Shown one piece after another: positions 33,459 through 42,906 of a stretch of 64,000 nucleotides of DNA. Location: assembly GCF_904846315.1 (NCBI RefSeq), contig NZ_CAJHAF010000001.1, positions 2,108,001 to 2,172,000 of the forward strand, written 5' to 3'. Under the pieces are notes generated by a model. That model was not told where the DNA came from and did no database searches. It was given only the letters and a program-made list of their open reading frames with translations. How positions within the stretch are numbered: position 1 is the stretch's first letter; every line of letters begins with the position of its first letter. The position numbers and the translations under genes were made by a program. This DNA is from Psychrobacter jeotgali (GTDB taxonomy: Bacteria > Pseudomonadota > Gammaproteobacteria > Pseudomonadales > Moraxellaceae).

Positions 33459-34305
33459 ACGCCAAAAAAGTCGGCAAGAAAAGCTAACGGATCCAGATAT
33501 TGATGCCGCAATAACTAATGATAAAGCCAGTCAGTCTGATAGTGTGATGGATACTCTAGCAGATATGCCTATTACTGAGCATTTAATTGACTTACGTGCA
33601 CATTTAATCAGGATATCAGTTGCTGTATTGATCATATTTTTAGCTTTAGTTGGCTTTTCACGTGAGCTCTATGACTTTTTATCAGATCCATTGGTCGCTC
33701 AGCTGCCAGCTAATTCGACCATGATCGCTACTGATATTACTTCAAACTTTATGGCGCCCATTCGTTTAACTATATTTGTGGCGGCCTTTTTTGCCATGCC
33801 TTATATCCTGTATCAGATTTGGTCGTTTGTAGCGCCGGGGTTATATAAGAAAGAGAAGAGAATTGCTATTCCGGTACTACTTTCATCAATATTTTTATTT
33901 TATGCTGGGGTGGCTTTTGCCTACTTTGTAGTACTTAAAGGCGTATTGAAGTTCTTTATCATGTTTGCGCCGCAGAATGTGTTGCCAATGACTGATATTG
34001 ATAGCTATCTAAGTTTCGCTATGAAACTATTTATGGTTTTTGGCTTAACCTTTGAGATTCCAGTAGTGACTTTCTTACTGATATTAGTAGGTCTAGTCTC
34101 TATAAAAAGCCTAGAAGACAAACGAAGGTATATTATTGTGGGCTGTTTTGCTATTGCCGCAGTCGTTACCCCGCCCGATGGGGTATCCATGTTGATGTTG
34201 GCTATTCCTATGTGGCTATTGTTTGAGCTGGGATTGTTATTAGCAAAAGTATTGATAAAAGAGAAGAAAAGTGCAGCGGTATCACTACCCCAAGACAGTC
34301 AATAA
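33445..34305 (+). CDS. tatC: Sec-independent translocase component TatC
   Basis: TatC is the polytopic receptor for twin-arginine signals. The 286-residue protein has a 40-residue polar N-terminus, then MPITEHLIDLRAHLIRI, six membrane helices, and family motifs FMAPIRLTIFVAAFFAMPYILYQIW, FVAPGLYKKEKR, FGLTFEIPVV and the late AAVVTPPDGVSM. The ATG lies inside tatB and is preceded by AGGAGGGAAGTA, a strong ribosome site. A terminator follows about 80 bases after the stop, closing tatABC. Confidence 0.95.
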   Translation: MKLFKRQKSRQEKLTDPDIDAAITNDKASQSDSVMDTLADMPITEHLIDLRAHLIRISVAVLIIFLALVGFSRELYDFLSDPLVAQLPANSTMIATDITSNFMAPIRLTIFVAAFFAMPYILYQIWSFVAPGLYKKEKRIAIPVLLSSIFLFYAGVAFAYFVVLKGVLKFFIMFAPQNVLPMTDIDSYLSFAMKLFMVFGLTFEIPVVTFLLILVGLVSIKSLEDKRRYIIVGCFAIAAVVTPPDGVSMLMLAIPMWLLFELGLLLAKVLIKEKKSAAVSLPQDSQ

Positions 34306-34385
34306 TATCAAGACAATCAATAATATATAGTCAAATAAACTTATTCAGTTGAATTGATGACCCCCTCTACTCCTTTTAATTTATG

Positions 34386-34418
34386 AGCCATTGTTTTATC
34401 TATGCAGTGGCTTTTTTT
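34386..34418 (+). terminator. Terminator of tatABC
   Basis: The 8-bp stem AGCCATTG/CAGTGGCT with one wobble pair is followed by seven T residues. Confidence 0.75.
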
Positions 34419-34463
34419 ACCCCCATTATTTTTATTCATGCTTTAGCATTTAGGTAAGTTTTT

Positions 34464-35960
34464 ATGTCCGCATCAATGCCCGCTTATATGAGTGACCCTA
34501 CCGATGAGCAGCTGAGCGCCCTCAATATGGCAATGGATCAAAAGTCATTTAAAGTAGTGGCTTATGCCGGTGCAGGTAAAACCACCACCCTGAAACTAAT
34601 CGGGGAGCGTTTGCGTGGACGCGGCTTGTATTTGGCTTTTAACAAAGCTATTGCTAACGATGCGCGCGCAAAATTCCCCGGTCATGTCGATTGTCGCACT
34701 TTTCACTCGCTGGCCTATCGGCATGTACCACGTGATATCACCGCCAAGTTGTCCCTACCCAGATTCTCACCCAAACGTTTAGGTGATGATTTGGGCTTAC
34801 AGCCAGTGCAAGTGCGGCGGCAAATGGAGGGATTAAATAAATACATTACTCTGACTCCAGCACGGCTTTCACGCTTTGTCAGCGATGCGGTCAGTAACTT
34901 TTGCAGCACTCACGCCAGCTATCCGGCACCTAGACATTTATTATTCCCAAGCTGGCTTGATGAGTCGGATAGCGAGCAGCTGCGTGAAATGCTCTACCCT
35001 GCCGTTGAACAGCGCTGGCTACAGTCTATTGACGCGCGCCATCCAGCGGGTATTGGTCATGATATCTATCTTAAACTGTGGGCATTATCTAAACCTAGTA
35101 TTCCAGCTGACTTTATCTTATTCGATGAAGCGCAAGATGCTGACCCCTTGATGATGGGTATTTTGACCCAACAGTCCAAACAGGTTATTTATGTTGGTGA
35201 TGCTCATCAGCAAATTTATGAGTGGCGCGGCGCCGTCAATGCGATGAAAAAGTTGCCTTTGCCACAGACCTTGTTAACTCAATCGTTTCGCTTTGGTGAG
35301 CCTATCGCTGAGATTGCCAATACTTTACTCAAAGCCTTACAAGAAGAAGTACCCTTAAAAGGTAATCCTAATAAAAAGTCGTCGACTGAAAAAGGCTTGG
35401 TACACAGTAAAAAAGACGCCATCCTTTGTCGTACCAATGCCGCTGCTATGTCGCAGTTATTGACCGGTCTCAAACTTGGTCACCGAGTTGCCTTGCAAGC
35501 AGATACCGAGCGGATGCTGAGATTCTGTCAGGCGGCTCAGAACTTAAAAAATGGTAAATCCGCTTATGGAGTGCCCGAGCTGGCTTATTTTTATAATTGG
35601 TCTGATGTGCAAGAGTATGCTGAAACCAACGAAGGTAGCGATCTCAAAACTTTGGTTAAATTGGTCGACGATCACGGCACCAATGTACTAAGTAAAGCGG
35701 TTAATAGCTTGACTCGCATTGAAAATGCGGATTATGTGATCTCAACGGCGCACAAGGCCAAAGGGCTTGAATGGGGACGGGTGCAGCTCGATGATGATTT
35801 TTATTATGATCTGACCACCAATGCGGTAAAGATTAGCCCTGAAGAGCTGCGCCTGCTTTATGTCGCCTGTACCCGCGCCCAAGCTAATTTGGATATTCAT
35901 AATATTAAAGATTTGATATCGGGGTTACAGACTGGGAAAAAAGTGATTTATGGGTCTTGA
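34464..35960 (+). CDS. Compact UvrD-like superfamily 1 helicase
   Basis: This 498-residue protein has all superfamily 1A helicase motifs: Walker A AYAGAGKTTTLKL, motif Ia-like CRTFHSLAY, Walker B FILFDEAQDADP, motif III VGDAHQQIYEWRGA, motif IV TQSFRFG, motif V TAHKAKGLEW and motif VI LLYVACTRA. It is much shorter than UvrD, Rep or PcrA (650-720), lacking most of the 1B and 2B accessory regions, and resembles the small FBH1-like helicases in the spacing of motifs. It probably unwinds or remodels DNA at forks or recombination intermediates; no partner is encoded nearby. It is flanked by terminators and repeats, so it looks monocistronic. Confidence 0.88.
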   Translation: MSASMPAYMSDPTDEQLSALNMAMDQKSFKVVAYAGAGKTTTLKLIGERLRGRGLYLAFNKAIANDARAKFPGHVDCRTFHSLAYRHVPRDITAKLSLPRFSPKRLGDDLGLQPVQVRRQMEGLNKYITLTPARLSRFVSDAVSNFCSTHASYPAPRHLLFPSWLDESDSEQLREMLYPAVEQRWLQSIDARHPAGIGHDIYLKLWALSKPSIPADFILFDEAQDADPLMMGILTQQSKQVIYVGDAHQQIYEWRGAVNAMKKLPLPQTLLTQSFRFGEPIAEIANTLLKALQEEVPLKGNPNKKSSTEKGLVHSKKDAILCRTNAAAMSQLLTGLKLGHRVALQADTERMLRFCQAAQNLKNGKSAYGVPELAYFYNWSDVQEYAETNEGSDLKTLVKLVDDHGTNVLSKAVNSLTRIENADYVISTAHKAKGLEWGRVQLDDDFYYDLTTNAVKISPEELRLLYVACTRAQANLDIHNIKDLISGLQTGKKVIYGS

Positions 35961-36009
35961 TATTGCATCGGACTGTATTTTACGACGTTTAAGCTTAGCG
36001 TGAATTTTT

Positions 36010-36080
36010 GTAGGCTGGCGCTTTTAGCCCAGCTTCAAGACCTTGTAAGATATAAATGCTGGCTTCAAAATCCAGCCTAC
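36010..36080. repeat. Inverted pair of GTAGGCTGG hairpin repeats
   Basis: GTAGGCTGGCG...GCCCAGC (36010-36033) and GCTGG...CCAGCCTAC (36059-36080) face each other across a short spacer. A single related hairpin occurs at 388-413. They lie between the helicase gene and dusC. Confidence 0.72.
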
Positions 36081-36107
36081 GATTACTAAACACAGCTTAT
36101 TATATAT

Positions 36108-37175
36108 ATGTCATTTTCAAATCAATTCTTTAAAAACCCCGTCCGTCTTCTAGCCCCGATGGAAGGCTTGACTGATCCTTTAATGCGGCAAATTCTAACC
36201 CAAATTGCCGCAGATTTGGGGCGCCCTTATGATTGGTCAGTGAGCGAGTTTATTCGGGTAACTCAGACTGTCTTGCCGGCGCATGTGTTTTATAAATACG
36301 TACCTGAGCTCCATCATAATGCCAAAACCGAATCCGGCACCCCTATTCATGTGCAGCTCCTCGGTAGCGAGGCACAGCTTATGGCTGAAAACGCCGCCTT
36401 TGCTTGTGAGCTGGGTGCACCCGCTATTGATATCAATTTTGGCTGTCCGGCTAAGACCGTTAATAATCATCGGGGTGGCTCAGTATTGCTGGAAGAACCT
36501 AAGGTTATGTATGAGATTATCAGCGCAGTACGCCGTGCGGTTCCTGCTCATATCCCGGTGTCAGCAAAGATACGTCTAGGCTATACCGATACCAATAGAA
36601 TGGATGATATTCGCAGTGCCATTGCTGATAGCGGCGCCGATTGGCTGACTATCCATGCGCGCACCAAGACCCAAGGGTATAAACCACCCGCTTATTGGGA
36701 CAAAATCCAGAGCTTTAACTCGCTTGAGATTCCAGTGATTGCCAATGGTGAGATTTGGAATAGCGCACAGGCACAAAGCTGTATGGCGCAAGCCGGCACC
36801 AAGCATCTGATGTTAGGGCGCGGTGCCGTTACCCGTCCGGACCTCATTGCTCAAGTAGATCAGTTGGAGCATAGCTTGAGCAGTAACTTTGATAAAGATG
36901 GTCTTATTAATAGTGATTTAAATAACAATGATTTAAATCACAGTGCTCATTTAGCCTATTTATCATGGCAAGATTTATTAGTGCATCAGATTAAATTTTT
37001 GCAAGGGCAAGCGAAAAACGATGTGGTATTGGTAGGTCGATACAAACAGTGGCTGGGGATGCTAACTAAAGGCTATAGCGAAGCGCAAAGCTTGTGGGAT
37101 ACGATTAAACGAGAAAAAGACAAAGCCACTATCATTAACGCGCTACAAAATAGCGCGTTTGAGTCAATAATTTAA
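36108..37175 (+). CDS. dusC: tRNA-dihydrouridine(16) synthase DusC
   Basis: DusC is an FMN enzyme that reduces uridine 16 in the tRNA D-loop. The 355-residue protein shows LLAPMEGLTDPLMRQ for FMN binding, SEFIRVTQTVLP, VQLLGS, and the catalytic cysteine in DINFGCPAKTVNNHRGG. Later blocks are SAKIRLGY, HARTKTQGYKPPAYW and IANGEIWNSAQA. The EFIRV and TQGY patterns match DusC rather than DusA or DusB. An acidic/Asn-rich insertion (DKDGLINSDLNNNDLNHS) near residue 265 is unusual and probably a loop. It appears to be a single gene. Confidence 0.92.
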   Translation: MSFSNQFFKNPVRLLAPMEGLTDPLMRQILTQIAADLGRPYDWSVSEFIRVTQTVLPAHVFYKYVPELHHNAKTESGTPIHVQLLGSEAQLMAENAAFACELGAPAIDINFGCPAKTVNNHRGGSVLLEEPKVMYEIISAVRRAVPAHIPVSAKIRLGYTDTNRMDDIRSAIADSGADWLTIHARTKTQGYKPPAYWDKIQSFNSLEIPVIANGEIWNSAQAQSCMAQAGTKHLMLGRGAVTRPDLIAQVDQLEHSLSSNFDKDGLINSDLNNNDLNHSAHLAYLSWQDLLVHQIKFLQGQAKNDVVLVGRYKQWLGMLTKGYSEAQSLWDTIKREKDKATIINALQNSAFESII

Positions 37176-37259
37176 ATCTAGTGTAGATAGTCTTTTTAAT
37201 ACTTTAACCCGTTTTTTGGAATACTCTATTTTAGACGGCAATACTCTAAGCGCTGAACT

Positions 37260-37691
37260 CTAAGTGCTGATACGAATAGCTAAGTAAAACAGCATCAAAC
37301 AGCAGACCATAGAGAGTGCCCAAAGTATCGAACGAAATATCGATAAGTTAGCAATATAGGCAACACAGAAGCCTATACGAATCAACACATATAGCCAGGC
37401 TAAGGTATTAATAATAGTCTGGGGTACAAAGAATAGCATAGCTACCAAAACGGCTGCTAAAAATACTGGCAGGGTTTCATAACTGTTCTGCTGGGCGGCA
37501 TTCGCACGGGCTGCGGCTCCTGTGGTATTTTGCAAAAAACTACGCGGATGCGCATTATCAGCTAGATTGAAACCACCCAAACCTTTGGCTGCCATCGCCA
37601 TTAATAACGGCAATAAGCTGGCTACTACCATCGCCCAAATGGCAGATGCCGCCGTATCGGAGATAAACCCAAAAAATAAACTCATTAGCAT
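37260..37691 (-). CDS. MAPEG-family membrane protein
   Basis: The 143-residue protein has about four membrane helices and the pattern of MAPEG (membrane-associated, eicosanoid and glutathione metabolism) proteins: NPRSF-like AHPRSFLQNTTGAAARANAAQQNSYETLPVFLAAVLVA, with the conserved Asn/Glu cluster, and a following INTLAWLYVLIRIGFCVAY. Bacterial members are poorly characterised; some act on glutathione conjugates. It follows the OsmC gene by eight bases, so both are likely co-transcribed and could share a role in oxidant or electrophile stress. That link is inference. Confidence 0.82.
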   Translation of the reverse strand: MLMSLFFGFISDTAASAIWAMVVASLLPLLMAMAAKGLGGFNLADNAHPRSFLQNTTGAAARANAAQQNSYETLPVFLAAVLVAMLFFVPQTIINTLAWLYVLIRIGFCVAYIANLSIFRSILWALSMVCCLMLFYLAIRIST

Positions 37692-37699
37692 CTTTATCC

Positions 37700-38113
37700 T
37701 TATCCGGCATCGATTTCAAAATCGTGAGTAATATTTACGCCGCCTTGTACCAGCATCCGGCTGGCTGAACAGTACTTTTCCGCTGATAATCTGATAGCCT
37801 TTTCGACTTGCTTATCAGCAATATCTTGACCTTTTACCACAAAGTGCAAATGAATATCAGTATATACCGCTGGTATAGTCTCAGCGCGCTGCGCGGTTAG
37901 TTCACAGCGTACATCCTGTACCTCTTGACGCGATTTTTGTAGAATTGATACGACATCGTAGCTAGCACAGCCACCGAGCCCTAACAAAATCAGCTCCATA
38001 GGACTTGCGCCTTTCTCTTTATCTGCATCAATCTGGACATTATGCCCCGATGGGGAAACTCCCATAAAGGCTTTATTATCTTGCCAAGTAACGCTTGCTT
38101 TTGACTCTGCCAT
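37700..38113 (-). CDS. OsmC-family protein
   Basis: The 137-residue protein is an OsmC/Ohr superfamily member of the YhfA type. It has the two redox-active cysteine positions, one in LGGCASYDVVSIL and one in AEKYCSASRMLV. OsmC and Ohr proteins reduce organic hydroperoxides with these cysteines; YhfA-type members are less well defined. The N-terminal beta strands (ASVTWQDNKAFMGVSPSGHNVQID) and the PMELILLGLGGC helix fit the fold. It is first in a two-gene unit with the MAPEG gene. Confidence 0.88.
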   Translation of the reverse strand: MAESKASVTWQDNKAFMGVSPSGHNVQIDADKEKGASPMELILLGLGGCASYDVVSILQKSRQEVQDVRCELTAQRAETIPAVYTDIHLHFVVKGQDIADKQVEKAIRLSAEKYCSASRMLVQGGVNITHDFEIDAG

Positions 38114-38516
38114 CTTAAATTATCCTTATTATAAAAATACGGGTCTAACGGTTATCGATATTAATTGATTAATTTTGGGATTGTTGCTGCCCAAAATACA
38201 TGGTAAGTGTAACACAGGCCGAAATGAGATTTTATAGCGTAACTGACATTATCTATAGCCTTCTTCCTGATTTCATTGTTTACCAAACGTTCTAAATTTA
38301 AACAGATAATAACAATTCAATAGTTTTGCTTCATAATAAAGTTCCGTGAAACATTTTATAGCAAAATAGGGTTACACATTTACGTCAATTCTTGGTTTAA
38401 TAATGGTAATTAATCTTATTTTGAGAAAATGATGAGTCAGTCACCTAATAATAATTATGACTAACTCTTCTATCTATCAAAATAAGCTATTTTTAAACAT
38501 TTTAAAAGGTTAAGTC
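38114..38516. other. Intergenic region between divergent osmC-like and rppH genes
   Basis: About 400 AT-rich bases hold two divergent promoter regions. I see no further ORF, hairpin with T run or known RNA element. Confidence 0.5.
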
Positions 38517-39032
38517 ATGATAGATGCAGACGGCTTTCGCGCCAATGTCGGCATCATCTTGGCAAATACACAAGGACAAGTCCTGTGGGCAAAACGTATT
38601 GGTCACAATGCCTGGCAGTTTCCTCAAGGCGGTATCGACCGCGGGGAGACGCCGATGGATGCAATGTATCGCGAACTCTGGGAGGAGGTCGGGCTATATC
38701 CGCGTCATGTCGACTTATTGGCTGTAACACAAGATTGGCTTCGTTATCGACTGCCAAAACGCTATGTACGTCATGGACAATATCCGCTGTGTATTGGGCA
38801 AAAACAAAAATGGTTTTTGCTACGCTTAGATGAGCCGAACACCCAACATATTCGCTTTGATTCGGGTAAGCCTGAATTTGATCACTGGCAATGGGTCAGT
38901 TATTGGTATCCGTTAGGTCAAGTGATTCATTTTAAACGCGGCGTATACCGCCGGGCTCTACAAGAGCTGGCACGCGAATTACCGCTTAAACAGGAGCTCA
39001 TTATTCCTGAGCAAAACAATCATTTACTGTAG
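38517..39032 (+). CDS. rppH: RNA pyrophosphohydrolase RppH
   Basis: RppH removes pyrophosphate from the 5' end of triphosphorylated mRNA and so opens it to RNase E decay. The 171-residue protein (E. coli 176) starts [15 protein letters not shown] and has a full Nudix box, [35 protein letters not shown] and [11 protein letters not shown] are RppH-specific. AAAAGGTTAAGTC precedes the ATG. A strong terminator lies 50 bases past the stop. Confidence 0.95.
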   Translation: MIDADGFRANVGIILANTQGQVLWAKRIGHNAWQFPQGGIDRGETPMDAMYRELWEEVGLYPRHVDLLAVTQDWLRYRLPKRYVRHGQYPLCIGQKQKWFLLRLDEPNTQHIRFDSGKPEFDHWQWVSYWYPLGQVIHFKRGVYRRALQELARELPLKQELIIPEQNNHLL

Positions 39033-39081
39033 ATTGTTTTGCAGCGATATTCTTATTGGGTAAATTTAATGTATTGTATAT

Positions 39082-39115
39082 AAACAAGCCTGTATCTAGA
39101 GATACGGGCTTGTTT
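39082..39115 (+). terminator. Terminator of rppH
   Basis: A 15-bp stem AAACAAGCCTGTATC/GATACGGGCTTGTTT with one G-T pair closes on TAGA. Confidence 0.85.
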
Positions 39116-39164
39116 GCATTTATAGATATGAGTACAGCTATGAGAATTAGGGTCTGTTAAACAT

Positions 39165-39971
39165 TTAGATACTAGGCTTAAACTCGCGGCTAATCAAACT
39201 AGCAATAGGCTTAGCTAGGTCAGAGTTCTGAGAGGGTTGCTGAGTACGCAAAGTTAAGATGCTTTGGGTGCGCGTGCCATAATTTGGCAATGCAGCATTA
39301 CTGATACAAATTGAGGATAAGGATTGTTCAATCTCCGGCGCTATCCCCGTATCTGGCAATTGATTGTCAGGGGCTTGCTGGTCGTCGGATAACACCTCCC
39401 ATGCAGCAGCTTGCCAATACTCAAGCGAGCTGTCCTCGCTAATAAGTGGTAGTACTTCTTGCCGTAATCTGCCACGCAAGCGCTCAGTCTTAAACCAACT
39501 GTCGTCCGGTTGACCATTCGATAACACGTGCAGTCCTGCATATAACGGCGTCGGCGCATAGCCACGATTATTGACCATAACGGCTTGCTGGGTATCACCA
39601 ACAATCAAATTAAAACCAGCATAATCTTGCAAATTAATTTGTCTAGCAAAGGCCATCGGGCTTAAATCACTGGTCAAAAAACCCGCTACCAACTCGCCAC
39701 GTGAGCGCTCATCCTCACTGGCTTGCACCCCATCACGGAAATTTAGTACGGCGGCCCAGCGGCCATTTTGCTCCAGCCTTGAATTTTGATCTTTATACTG
39801 ATGAATACCTAACCAAGTGCCGCCACTCCTATCATCGCGTCCAGCAAAGATAGGCGCATCTTGCCATTGATGCACAGCGGTGGTGGGACGTTCAAGGAAC
39901 TCGTCACGGTTAGATAATATTACTAATGGCATCTCATCAAATAATTGCCACGCTATAGCAATGATACACAT
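39165..39971 (-). CDS. NRDE/TANGO2-family protein
   Basis: The 268-residue protein starts with MCIIAIAW, exposing a possible nucleophilic Cys2 as in Ntn hydrolases, and contains the family motif SNRDEFLERPT followed by FAGRDDRSGGTWLGI. NRDE/TANGO2 homologues occur from bacteria to humans; recent work links them to heme trafficking, but the bacterial role is unsettled. Further conserved blocks are WAAVLNFRD, GFNLIVGD and HVLSNG. It is alone on the minus strand; the next gene upstream on that strand ends about 70 bases away. Confidence 0.87.
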   Translation of the reverse strand: MCIIAIAWQLFDEMPLVILSNRDEFLERPTTAVHQWQDAPIFAGRDDRSGGTWLGIHQYKDQNSRLEQNGRWAAVLNFRDGVQASEDERSRGELVAGFLTSDLSPMAFARQINLQDYAGFNLIVGDTQQAVMVNNRGYAPTPLYAGLHVLSNGQPDDSWFKTERLRGRLRQEVLPLISEDSSLEYWQAAAWEVLSDDQQAPDNQLPDTGIAPEIEQSLSSICISNAALPNYGTRTQSILTLRTQQPSQNSDLAKPIASLISREFKPSI

Positions 39972-40042
39972 ACAACCTCTTTCCTTTAATCATGAGCTTT
40001 TAGTATTTTATTTTCAACAGCTCTCAGTTACTAGCACAGGCC

Positions 40043-41722
40043 CTAATTACCAGCCAACACTTTATTAGCAGGATAGCTCACCTGAGAAGTGGACTGTACG
40101 ACCTGCGACTGCTTACTTGGTAAATCAAGCTCCCAAGCAACCATACCTTTATTGTCATTCCAGTTGCGCTCAGTAACCGGCGGCGTATGAGTTACCGTAA
40201 CTTTTAGGCTGTCATCACGGCTAATGGGCTCACTACCTAATACTTGCAAACGTATAGTACGATTGTGCTGATTGGTAAATTGATAAGCCTGAGTGGTGGT
40301 TAAGGTTTGAGTGCGATTAAATGCGCCCTTTTCACCCTGTTTGGATTCATCCGTCAGCTCTTTTACCAGCATATTGGTATCAATACCAAAGCCAATGCCC
40401 TGCTCTTTTAGAGTCTGATAGCTATAACGCGACTGCCCAACATAGTTATTATCACGATAGAGTTGGAGCGATCCATCGACCCAAGCTGGGGTCAAAAATG
40501 GCGCTGAGGCGTACCAATAGCCTGCTTGCTCCTGACTTGGCGTACTACGTATCCATAGCTTACTATTACCAAATTGCTCGTCAATAACCGTACGTACACG
40601 CCGGCCATCACTGGGAATACTGACAAGCTGCGGCAGACGATATTCTACGATGCCATTTTTATTTTGGCTACTCACCGTAAAATTAGGTAGCGGCGCTCTA
40701 TTTGAATCCGCGTCTTCTGAGTAACCAGACATCGGTGACGCCACGACAACCGAAGCTTCTTGCATCATCGGCGGTGCTACCCGTTTAGCCAACTGCTCGG
40801 ACTGCTCTTCATACAAGGATAAACGCTTGACGTACGGTAGTTGACCTGTGGTTTTTTGCTTAGGATTAACCGAGCTCAGTGTCAACGGTACATTTAACCA
40901 ATTCTCACCGGTCTGCTGCGCAATAATAGCGGATGCGATGATAATCAGCTGCTGATTTTGGGTATTGAGCCGTGCTTGATAAGTGGGCTCCCAGCCAGCG
41001 CCGCGCACTTGATAATGTAGCTTAAGCGTAGTTGGCGTTCGACTTGCCGTACGGACACTGACTTGGGTCACCGTATTACGATTCGAGGTAGTGCTCCCTG
41101 CCATTAATTGATTTAGATTATCTTGAGCGCGAGCTCGCTGTTGCTGAATAGCCAAAATTCTTTTATTAATAGCCACCGCTTGTCTCTCTAAATCTTGAGC
41201 ATTGCTAGCAAGCGAGCCCTCTGTACTTATTTGAGTCACTTTAGTCAGATTCTGTAGATAAGACTTTGCAAGCTGCGCTGCTTCTAGCTCAGCATTTATA
41301 TTGGCTAAGTTATCCTGCTGCGCCCGTACTTTCGTATCACCTTGATATTGGCACTGAAGGGCTTGCTCACCACTCAAGGTTTCGATACTGACTTCGCCAA
41401 TATTCACATCTTCAGGCGCTTGTACGCTCAAACTGTCTTTATCAATGAAGGGCGACAAGCAAGAAAAAACCAGGCGCTGCTCGCCGCTACCACTAACAGG
41501 TAGCGTACGGGTGACACTAGCTAGACCTTGATAGATAGTCACTTGCTCTATATTGCTAACTGCCGCTTGGGCGCTAGTCGGACTAAATATAGTCAAGCTC
41601 GCTATAGCAGCGGCGCTAAATAAAGAGCATAGTAGCCATTGGCTTTTTAATAACAGCTCATCAGACTTTGCCGATACTCTCTGTCGCTTCAACCTATAAG
41701 TCTTTAATAAAGGCGTTTGCAT
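40043..41722 (-). CDS. MuiA-like DUF4139 domain protein, exported
   Basis: The 559-residue protein has the layout of the mucoidy inhibitor MuiA family: a DUF4140-type N-terminal segment (VEQ-like IEQVTIYQGLASVTRTLPV), a central coiled coil (AELEAAQLAKSYLQ... KRILAIQQQRARAQDNLNQL), and a DUF4139 beta-rich C-terminal half (LHYQVRGAGWEPTYQARL, IIAQQTGENWLNVPLTLSS). The signal peptide is long, with about 28 polar residues before the hydrophobic core and cleavage likely after SAQA at about residue 54. It should be periplasmic or envelope-associated. No precise function is known. A simple single-gene arrangement. Confidence 0.82.
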   Translation of the reverse strand: MQTPLLKTYRLKRQRVSAKSDELLLKSQWLLCSLFSAAAIASLTIFSPTSAQAAVSNIEQVTIYQGLASVTRTLPVSGSGEQRLVFSCLSPFIDKDSLSVQAPEDVNIGEVSIETLSGEQALQCQYQGDTKVRAQQDNLANINAELEAAQLAKSYLQNLTKVTQISTEGSLASNAQDLERQAVAINKRILAIQQQRARAQDNLNQLMAGSTTSNRNTVTQVSVRTASRTPTTLKLHYQVRGAGWEPTYQARLNTQNQQLIIIASAIIAQQTGENWLNVPLTLSSVNPKQKTTGQLPYVKRLSLYEEQSEQLAKRVAPPMMQEASVVVASPMSGYSEDADSNRAPLPNFTVSSQNKNGIVEYRLPQLVSIPSDGRRVRTVIDEQFGNSKLWIRSTPSQEQAGYWYASAPFLTPAWVDGSLQLYRDNNYVGQSRYSYQTLKEQGIGFGIDTNMLVKELTDESKQGEKGAFNRTQTLTTTQAYQFTNQHNRTIRLQVLGSEPISRDDSLKVTVTHTPPVTERNWNDNKGMVAWELDLPSKQSQVVQSTSQVSYPANKVLAGN

Positions 41723-41957
41723 AGTATTCCCTTAAAATGATATTCCTTTAAAATAGTATTCCCTTAAAAACAATCATTCCTCAATATTCAGCACGCTTTT
41801 TCATATTATCGGTTTTCTTAGTCTATTACTATCTCATGCTTTGAGTATATAGTTTTGTTATCGCTAATAGCAGCATCTTATCTCATCATCATAGTGTTCA
41901 TAACAGCGAAATTTGCTATCATAAGCAACATTCTATTGCCAAATTTATGATGCCCTT

Positions 41958-42842
41958 ATGATGATTCATCCGCAGTATGATCCCGTTGCTATGTCGCTGG
42001 GTCCGATAGAGGTCCATTGGTATGGGCTGATGTATTTGTTAGCCTTTGCCGCCGCTTATGGGCTGGCATGGTATCGCAGCACCAAACGTGAGGCATGGTC
42101 AACTGACATGGTCTCTGACTTGGTGTTTTTCGGGGCGCTTGGGGTAATTTTAGGCGGCCGTATCGGTTATGTGTTGTTTTATCAATTCGGCGAGCTGGTA
42201 CAAAACCCGGCTTACCTGCTCAAGGTTTGGGAAGGCGGTATGTCCTTTCACGGCGGTTTAATTGGTGTCGGGCTGGGCATGCTGTACTTTGCACGTAAGT
42301 ATAAAAAGACCCCTTTTCAAGTGCTCGATTTTATTATCCCTTGCGTACCGACTGGACTGCTATTTGGCCGTATAGGTAACTATATCAACGGTGAGCTATG
42401 GGGACGAGTCTCCGATGGCGGTTATAACTGGCTGACTTATTTTCCTCAAGCCGCTGCTTTTGATATGCAGCAATTACAGGCCAATCCGGCGCTGCAATCT
42501 TTAATGCTGGAGGTTAATGGTCAGTACCTACTACCTCGCCATCCTTCGCAGCTTTATGAAGCCTTTGCCGAAGGGTTACTACTATTTATATTTATATGGT
42601 GGTACTCGTCCAAACCGCGTCCTCGTATGGCAGTAACTGGGGTGTTTATGTTTGGATACGGACTGGGTCGCTTTATCATCGAATTCTTCCGTCAGCCTGA
42701 TATTGACCAAGGCTACATCTTATTAGGCTGGGTGACCAAAGGGCAAATTTTGAGTGCGCCGATGATTATTATCGGCTTGATATTACTCATTCTCGCTTAT
42801 AAGCAAAATATTTATGATTGGGGCAAACAAGCGGCTTATTAA
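41958..42842 (+). CDS. lgt: Prolipoprotein diacylglyceryl transferase Lgt
   Basis: Lgt transfers diacylglycerol from phosphatidylglycerol to the lipobox cysteine of prolipoproteins at the inner membrane. The 294-residue polytopic protein has HWYGLMYLLAF, GGRIGYVLFY, the essential histidine in FHGG (His98), and the Lgt signature GRIGNYINGELWGR. RHPSQLYEAFAEG and GYGLGRFIIEFFRQPD are also standard. Two ATG codons stand side by side at the start; I use the first. It is followed by thyA and folA, an order also found in related genera. Confidence 0.96.
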   Translation: MMIHPQYDPVAMSLGPIEVHWYGLMYLLAFAAAYGLAWYRSTKREAWSTDMVSDLVFFGALGVILGGRIGYVLFYQFGELVQNPAYLLKVWEGGMSFHGGLIGVGLGMLYFARKYKKTPFQVLDFIIPCVPTGLLFGRIGNYINGELWGRVSDGGYNWLTYFPQAAAFDMQQLQANPALQSLMLEVNGQYLLPRHPSQLYEAFAEGLLLFIFIWWYSSKPRPRMAVTGVFMFGYGLGRFIIEFFRQPDIDQGYILLGWVTKGQILSAPMIIIGLILLILAYKQNIYDWGKQAAY

Positions 42843-42906
42843 CTATTATTGTTGATAGAGCTATTGTTCATTAAGCCCTATTTATACCCAGTATTGAAAA
42901 AAGAGC

